DNA of 64,000 nucleotides from Gnetum montanum (Eukaryota; Streptophyta; Gnetopsida; Gnetales; Gnetaceae): the NCBI GenBank assembly GCA_015680685.1, contig MNCI01024031.1:343238-407237 (forward strand). Direction: 5' to 3'. A program made the position numbers and the translations under genes. A model generated the notes under the pieces. The model was not told where the DNA came from. It worked only from the letters and a program-made list of their open reading frames with translations, and did not search any database. Each line of letters begins with the position of its first letter. Positions within the stretch are counted from its first letter, which is position 1. Positions 58,541 to 64,000 of this stretch are shown one piece after another.

Positions 58541-59838
58541 AATTAGTAATTGATAAGTGTATTTTAACTTTATTATTTTACAACCTTTTTGGTTTATAAT
58601 TTTTTGTCATTTTTTGAAAATTTTTATCAATTTTTTATTTCTTTAATATATTTTCAATTCTCAATATGTTTTCTCATTCTTTCATTTTTTAATCTTTATA
58701 AAATTTCTCATTATTTGAACAAATTATTTTGTGAATTATAAATATATCTATTGTTCTAATAATAAAGTCATCAATGTTAAGTAGGATGTTGTTTCACTAG
58801 GAAGAGTTTTGAACTATGCTATTATATCATTAATGAAACACCTCAAATAAAATTCTCATTATGAATAAGAAGCCTAGTAGCCAAATGTTTTTCATGTAAT
58901 TTTGGTAGGGATTATAAAAAGATTATAAATAAGAAGCCTAGGTTAACCTACTTAGGAGAAGCCTAGTATAGGTTAACCTACTTAGGTTAAGCCTACTAGC
59001 CAAATCCTTAACCTATACTCCCTAAACCTCTATTTCCCACAATCTTTTACAGTGTTAAATATAAATTTTGTAGTGATTTGTTGTCATATTTTTGCATATT
59101 TTCTACACTTCTCTCCCTCCTCTTAATTTAGCACTAAAATTAGCATTTACACATTTTCCATCATTTTTACTTAATTTTCTTGATAATAGATTTTTAAGTC
59201 CTTAAGTAATTGATAGGATCATCTAAGGTGTCCCATATATTTTTGAGGCCTATGGATCCTAGGGTAAAAATTTTTTCATATGGAATTTTTCAATTTTTTA
59301 GTATCAATTTTTTTGTCGCTATAAGTTTTTAATGCTAGAAGGAGTGCCTCTACCTAAATTCTTCATAAAAAAAACCATCTACAAAAATGTTTTGTATCTA
59401 TTTCTACCTTATGTAGTGTATTTGGAAAAATAAAAATCATTTTGGGTTTTCTATAACCCAATGTTTCACATCATAGCTAGTTTTCATAGTTACAGCTGTA
59501 AAAATTAATTTTAAGTTATTTTTCCTATTTTATTGTTGTAGTGCACAACCTTATCCTTGGTCCTTATATTTTTTACAGTTTAAAAATCATTCTTACTATT
59601 GAATTTTTGTGTGTTTTCCCTACTCCTTGCTTTTATAGTTTTTCAAGTTTTCATTAGTTTTCTATATTTGTAGTTGTACAAAATTTTCCTCACATATGCT
59701 AAAGCCTCTTCTAATTTTTTCCCAATGTTGTTGGAATATGCTAGAAAAATTATTATCATTGCAACTATAGTTGTAGTTTACTTTATTTTCCCTCATTTTA
59801 CACACATGTTTTAGCCAAATACACTACACTTAATTCAA
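58541..59838. other. T-rich spacer with a short duplication, no gene
   Basis: Resembles the T-rich spacer of element B at its start. At 58938-58995 a short unit around ggttaacctacttagg is repeated. Confidence 0.55.
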
Positions 59839-59990
59839 GTTATAGTCTTATACATTGTAGTTTCATACATTACAGTCTCATATGTTGTAGTCTCATATAT
59901 TGCAATTTCATACACTACACTCTCATACATTGCAATTTCATAAGTTGTAGTTTCATATGCTGCAGTGTCATGCATCATAGCTTAACAAGC
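59839..59990. repeat. 15-bp minisatellite, about ten units
   Basis: Units like tttcatacattgcag follow one another with 1-4 differences each (tctcatatgttgtag, tttcatatgctgcag). Confidence 0.88.
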
Positions 59991-60204
59991 TATAGTCTCA
60001 AAACCCACAACTTAAACAAGCTATTAAATATGCTAAGCCTCAAGAAACCATAAGCTATATGTTACAACTTGTTAAAAATATTAAAAACTTTGCCTTGTCT
60101 ATCCAATACTTTGATCTTACATAGTTTTATGCCTTTTGCATAAACCATTTTTCCACACAACATAGTAGCCATGGCCTTGAACAAGTAATTCACTTGCATC
60201 TATG

Positions 60205-60600
60205 ACCCTAAGGACCTAGCAATAATGGAGCATAGATAGTCTCTTAGATTATTAGGATTTAATCTAACTCATGTAAACATTGAAAAATACTATTACAACT
60301 TCATACACATGAAAACCCAAGCATATTTTTGCATCCATCGTAAAGAGTTCAACTTCAAGCATCAATATGATTTGATTTACAAGAATGGAAAGGAATACAT
60401 CCCTTCACTATACATCCATACTACATTATCCAAATTCTACATGCACTTGTTGGCATGGTTGGTAAATGCAAATGATAATGGTAAAGTGAGTGAAGAAGCC
60501 ATTTTAGTGTCTTATCCATAGGATTAGAATGAGTTTGAAGCTTATTATGAAAATTATGCCTACTTAGGGGATCCATTGTAATAATTCATCCCTAATATGT
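60205..60600 (+). pseudogene. Unidentified coding remnant upstream of a Tat-type gag
   Basis: The frame containing 60309-60521 can be followed to both sides with few stops: LLGFNLTHVNIEKYYYNF, FCIHRKEFNFKHQYDLIY, LSKFYMHLLAWLVNAND, FEAYYENYAYLGDPL. Some Tat elements (Ogre) carry an extra ORF in front of gag, so this could be one. I recognise no domain. Confidence 0.4.
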
Positions 60601-60639
60601 CTTTGTTTCACTATGTGTCAATCATTTTAGCTATAAACT

Positions 60640-61690
60640 AAACTTCCCCTATGACCTCTACAAAACCAAGTTCTCAACCCACCTCTTTATTTACTTCACT
60701 ATTCACCTTAGCACATTTCAGTACAAAGCCTCAACCTTAGCCAATAATTTCCTTCATGTTCCAACCTTTTATAGTTTCAGTTGGTCCTCCTCTTGGAATG
60801 AAAATTTCATGCATATCACATAACCCATTTGTTTCCAACACCTCATTTGTCCCACATACCCAATGCAAACCTCATTTTCCATGTTTAATCCTTCCATAAT
60901 GATAGTAACCCAACCCTTGTAATCCATACCATTTTCTATTTCACATCATAGTCCCAAGCCATAAAACAACTAGTATCACCCTCAGGAGTCCCATAAGGCT
61001 TTGATCAAGTCTTTCAATTGATCTAGGACCATACTGAGAATCTATAAAAACTTGAAGATAGAACAACACAAATGGTGAAGATCATGGAATTCTTCTAGGA
61101 TGATCCCATCAGTCTTACCACTTTTCAAATTACATTGCCCATGGGCATGCCTATCCCAAACATTACTAAATATAATGGTGAAGGAAACCCTATTTCACAT
61201 ATTTTCATATTTTAGTCTAAGTTCCTCCTTTTGAAAGCATGGCCTCACACAATACTATATATTTTTCTTATTTCCTTAATAAAAAAGATCTTGGATTGGT
61301 ACCAAAACTTTCCTTGAAGACTTGATAAACCAATTTGTTAACCTCTTCAAATATAACCTAAAAACAAATACAACATTAGACCAAATCATGAAAATGAGGT
61401 AGATGCAACTTGAACTAGTTCAAAGATTTATTCAAAGATGGAATGTGATCCTCAATGAATTTCCTAAGCTCATATCTAAAACCCACCTTTTGGCCATCTT
61501 CAAGGGAGTAGTTAATGATTTCATCAAGTTCAAGCTTTATTAATTAGAACCCTAATCATTAAGCCAAGCCTTTTCACAAATTAAAAACATTGAGGAGGTG
61601 GCCAAAGCCAACAATGATCAAACCTATGTGGCCTACAAAAACCAATACACAATGAAGGATAGGGATAAGCCTAAGCTAGCATAAGCAACA
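60640..61690 (+). pseudogene. Tat-type gag remnant, related to element C gag
   Basis: Read in one frame at 61140-61560: MGMPIPNITKYNGEGNPISH, SKFLLLKAWPHTILYIFLIS, LDWYQNFP, CNLFKYNLKTNTTLDQIMKM, RFIQRWNVILNEFPKLI, HLLAIFKGVVNDFIKFKLY. These match element C gag at 48030-47640 block by block. The N-terminal part from about 60640 is P/S/T-rich. The remnant ends at about 61690, where an LTR fragment begins. No pol follows. Confidence 0.8.
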
Positions 61691-61694
61691 ATGG

Positions 61695-61822
61695 ATAATG
61701 ATCATGTACTCACTATTAATAAGCTAGTATACAATATTGTCCTATTGATGGATTACGATCTCATGACTTATGTATGCTTGTAACTTTTATAGTTGGGCAT
61801 TGGAAATACTTGTTACTCATTA
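61695..61822 (+). repeat. LTR 3'-end fragment matching the 56.9-kb LTR
   Basis: Carries agctagtatacaatattgtcc, ggattacgatctcatg and acttttatagttgggcat, then ends gttactcat, as in 57770-57950. Only the last part of the LTR is present. It has one copy of the 63-bp unit. Confidence 0.7.
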
Positions 61823-61879
61823 ATCTGTACACCCTAAGATATATAGTCTAATTACAACTTTATAACTCAACATTGCTTA

Positions 61880-61945
61880 TCAGAATTGAATCTGTGACTT
61901 AGAGCTTTCAAATCAAAAGTCTTGCTACTAGGCTAACATCTCATT
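61880..61945 (-). repeat. tRNA-like sequence, probable SINE head
   Basis: The minus strand reads an A-box-like tagcctagtag (61925-61935) and, 33 bp on, a B-box-like agattcaattc (61882-61892). Between them is aagacttttgatttgaaagc, resembling an anticodon arm. CpG/C loss would explain the drift from GGTTCAAATCC. Too degenerate to be a working tRNA. The SINE body and tail were not identified. Confidence 0.45.
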
Positions 61946-62811
61946 ATTTTAATGAAATCATTCTTAGTAATCAACCTACTTTGTCTACTTTCTTTCTTTA
62001 TATATGGATGTTCCTTTGACTACTTGTTCTTTATTCTATTTGGAAGCTTCAATGTACAAATAGTTTCTAATGACAAGAGCATAACTTTGACCTCTCTTCA
62101 AGAGTTAGATATTAAATTCTTAAGATATCACTTTTCAACTACCACTTTAAGCAAAAAAGCTTTCATTAAAAGCTAAATAATTAATTTATTTTCTATAGTA
62201 TAAATTTATTTTTGTGTTGAATGCTTAAAGATAGGAAGATTTAAGCTTTTGTTACTATTTGTTCATTACTTTTGATTGATGTGATCTTTTGTTCTTAGAC
62301 AAAGTTTTCTTCATCTCTTTACAAGAAATCATTTCAAAAGAAGTAAAAACTTGTGAGAATACTTTCAAACAAGGGCAATGCCTAATCCTTTTCCCATCAT
62401 AAAAGGGAGGTTTTTTAGGATTGGTTGTATGGATAAAAAATTTAAAAGGCATCCTCAAAACTGTTGGGCTTTTGTTTTGACTCTTTCTTCATTAACTTGA
62501 TGTGCTTAAATTTTTTTAAAAAATCACATTGTGTATTTCTCATATCCTATATCATCATTTTAATTTTTTGTACATTGAGTTGCAATCTAATTCTAAGATC
62601 ATATTTCATGTATTCACAAAGGGTCAAACTACAACCAATGGGTTTAAATTACCACGAAATAATTAGAATTAATATAGATTACACAATAATCGATCCCAAT
62701 GCTTGAGATAAAATAAAATATGAATGTAATAAACCATAAATATCTACCTAACATGTCTCATTACTATATTCTTACATTATTCCAAAACCCAAATAACATA
62801 AAAATATGAAA
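61946..62811. other. No gene seen
   Basis: Open stretches at 61952-62176, 62464-62706 (plus) and 62458-62255 (minus) are AT-rich and without recognisable domains. Confidence 0.45.
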
Positions 62812-62905
62812 TGAAGTTTTATTACATTTGAAGACTTATAGGATCTTTTGGACAAATATATCATTTTCATGAAAAATAAAGATAGACTCTACAAATTCAC
62901 CAAGC
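62812..62905. repeat. Single copy of the 19.6-20.0 kb repeat
   Basis: ttataggatcttttggacaa and aaataaagatagactctaca match the tandem units at 19680-19980. Similarity seems to continue to about 62990 (ctcaaatgggt in both). Confidence 0.65.
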
Positions 62906-63089
62906 ACCAATGGGAGCATCAATGACAAATCATACAAGCATTTTGTTGTAACATTATAATGCTATCTCAAATGGGTAGTCATACTATAAGAAAGAAACAC
63001 ATATAACTCATCTTCAAGGGCTCTTGATTTGTACAACCTACAATTGCACTCTTCTTAGTGGAGTTGAATCTATCTTCTACTTTCACTTC

Positions 63090-63981
63090 TGATGAAGCAT
63101 CAAAGTGTTGCATCAATAGGCCTTCATTGGTGTTGCCTTGTCACTGCGGCCCCATCAATGTGGTGTTTCCCCATTAACAAGCCTTTGTCATTATGACACC
63201 CCATCAATGCAACTCCACAATAAAGTCTATAAGTACACACTCACCAGTCATGTTTATGGCATGCCATATGATAGTTGTAGTAGAGCACTTGCAGTTTTGT
63301 CATTTGAGAGTTCAAACATTTCTCTAAGTGTCTAAAATAGGAGTCAGAAAGTGTACAGATCTTTATTCAAGCATTGATGTACCTGAGCACACCATTGTGA
63401 ATGACAATAAAGACGAGCCTTTTGATCAAACCTTATAGCACTTGGAATAGATTAATTATTTATTTTGACATTTACTATTTTCATTAATTATGCAATTAAT
63501 TAAGATAAATTAGAATTCAATTTATTAATTAATTAGTCTAAATAGATTAAACACATAAGTATGATTACTTCGAGCATAACATACAACACTTGGTAATGCC
63601 AACAACACTTAATCTTTGGTAGTCTAGTAGTGTTGTATGTGTTCAAGATGTGTACGGAAAGTGGGACTAGATGCTTATGTTATGACAATTAGTTATCAAT
63701 TAGAAATTAGAGTAGTTAACTTGGTTTATAAAGTAAGTTTCAACTTTTTGTTAATCATAGGTAAATAAAATATAAAATAATAAAAATCATGTGCCTAAAT
63801 TTCACTTAACCATACAACTAAGCTCCAAAAGTGTAGTTGGGAAGACAATGATCATCACAATTAGGTTTTATGTTTTGGAACCACTATACATGGGAACTTA
63901 AGGTTTGCAAAATTTGACTAAATTGCATGTGAACACTTGTAATTCATATGGTTGGTTGTAGGGTATACTTGCTGCTCATCA
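63090..63981 (+). repeat. Solo LTR of the element A family
   Basis: Begins tgatgaagcatcaaagtgttg and ends gctgctcatca. It carries U3 ccccatcaatg repeats, the phrase cagatctttattcaagcattg and the closing atggttggttgtagggtata, all as in the element A LTR read on its sense strand. There is no PPT before it and no primer site after it. Flanks ACTTC (63085-63089) and AATTC (63982-63986) match at 4 of 5 bases, so LTR-LTR recombination leaving a solo LTR is the best reading. Confidence 0.8.
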
Positions 63982-64000
63982 AATTCTAAGATGATAAAAA

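Noticed and set aside
61880-61945. Functional tRNA gene
   Set aside because: Acceptor stem does not pair, and the A and B boxes are degenerate. Kept only as a tRNA-like repeat.
62255-62458. Minus-strand open stretch with several cysteines and lysines
   Set aside because: No domain recognised, no second copy and no neighbouring element parts on the same strand.

Overview
The window looks like intergenic, transposon-dominated DNA from a seed plant with a very large genome. A gymnosperm such as a conifer is my best guess, but no taxon-specific gene proves it. It is AT-rich, I see no intact host gene, and almost all recognisable coding sequence belongs to decayed mobile elements. Most in-frame stops are explained by C-to-T change (CAA, CAG or CGA to a stop), and the tRNA primer site of one family has lost its CpGs. 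This is the usual trace of long-term cytosine methylation.

Layout. (1) 749-16815, plus strand: a Helitron remnant (zinc finger, Rep/HUH and Pif1 C-terminal pieces), split by element A. (2) 944-14346, minus strand: element A, an Athila-type Ty3/gypsy element with both LTRs, a perfect 5-bp target duplication (AAGGT), gag, protease, RT, RNase H, integrase and, downstream of integrase, a long extra coiled-coil gene. (3) 17230-17727: a foldback inverted repeat. (4) 19.5-22.1 kb: three different tandem repeat tracts around a slightly GC-richer stretch. (5) 23596-51242, minus strand: element C, a 27.6-kb Tat-type gypsy element. Its gag-protease (48.5-45.7 kb) and RT-RNase H-integrase (29.6-26.2 kb) are separated by about 16 kb of other DNA. 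That DNA holds a degenerate hairpin-bearing repeat array with a 530-bp assembly gap, element B, and an opposite-strand gene remnant that appears to have introns. (6) 32952-39629, plus strand: element B, a pol-less relative of A with LTRs, PBS, PPT and a gag frame of 632 codons broken only by stops. (7) 52855-56853, plus strand: element F, a small non-autonomous LTR element primed by initiator tRNA-Met, with a damaged zinc-knuckle gag. (8) 56858-61822: a mosaic of an A/B-type LTR, a B-like internal segment, minisatellites and a C-like gag, ending in an LTR fragment. (9) 61.9-64.0 kb: a tRNA-like (SINE-like) sequence, a dispersed repeat copy and a solo LTR of the A family.

The relative order of events can be read directly. 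A entered an existing Helitron, and B entered the upstream part of the spliced gene that itself lies inside C. A, B, the 56.9-kb LTR and the solo LTR at 63.1 kb share LTR structure and form one family complex in which B (and probably the 58-kb remnant) lost pol. The least explained items are the multi-exon opposite-strand gene at 39.6-44.8 kb and the extra gene of element A at 2.1-5.0 kb. Neither could be given a function.
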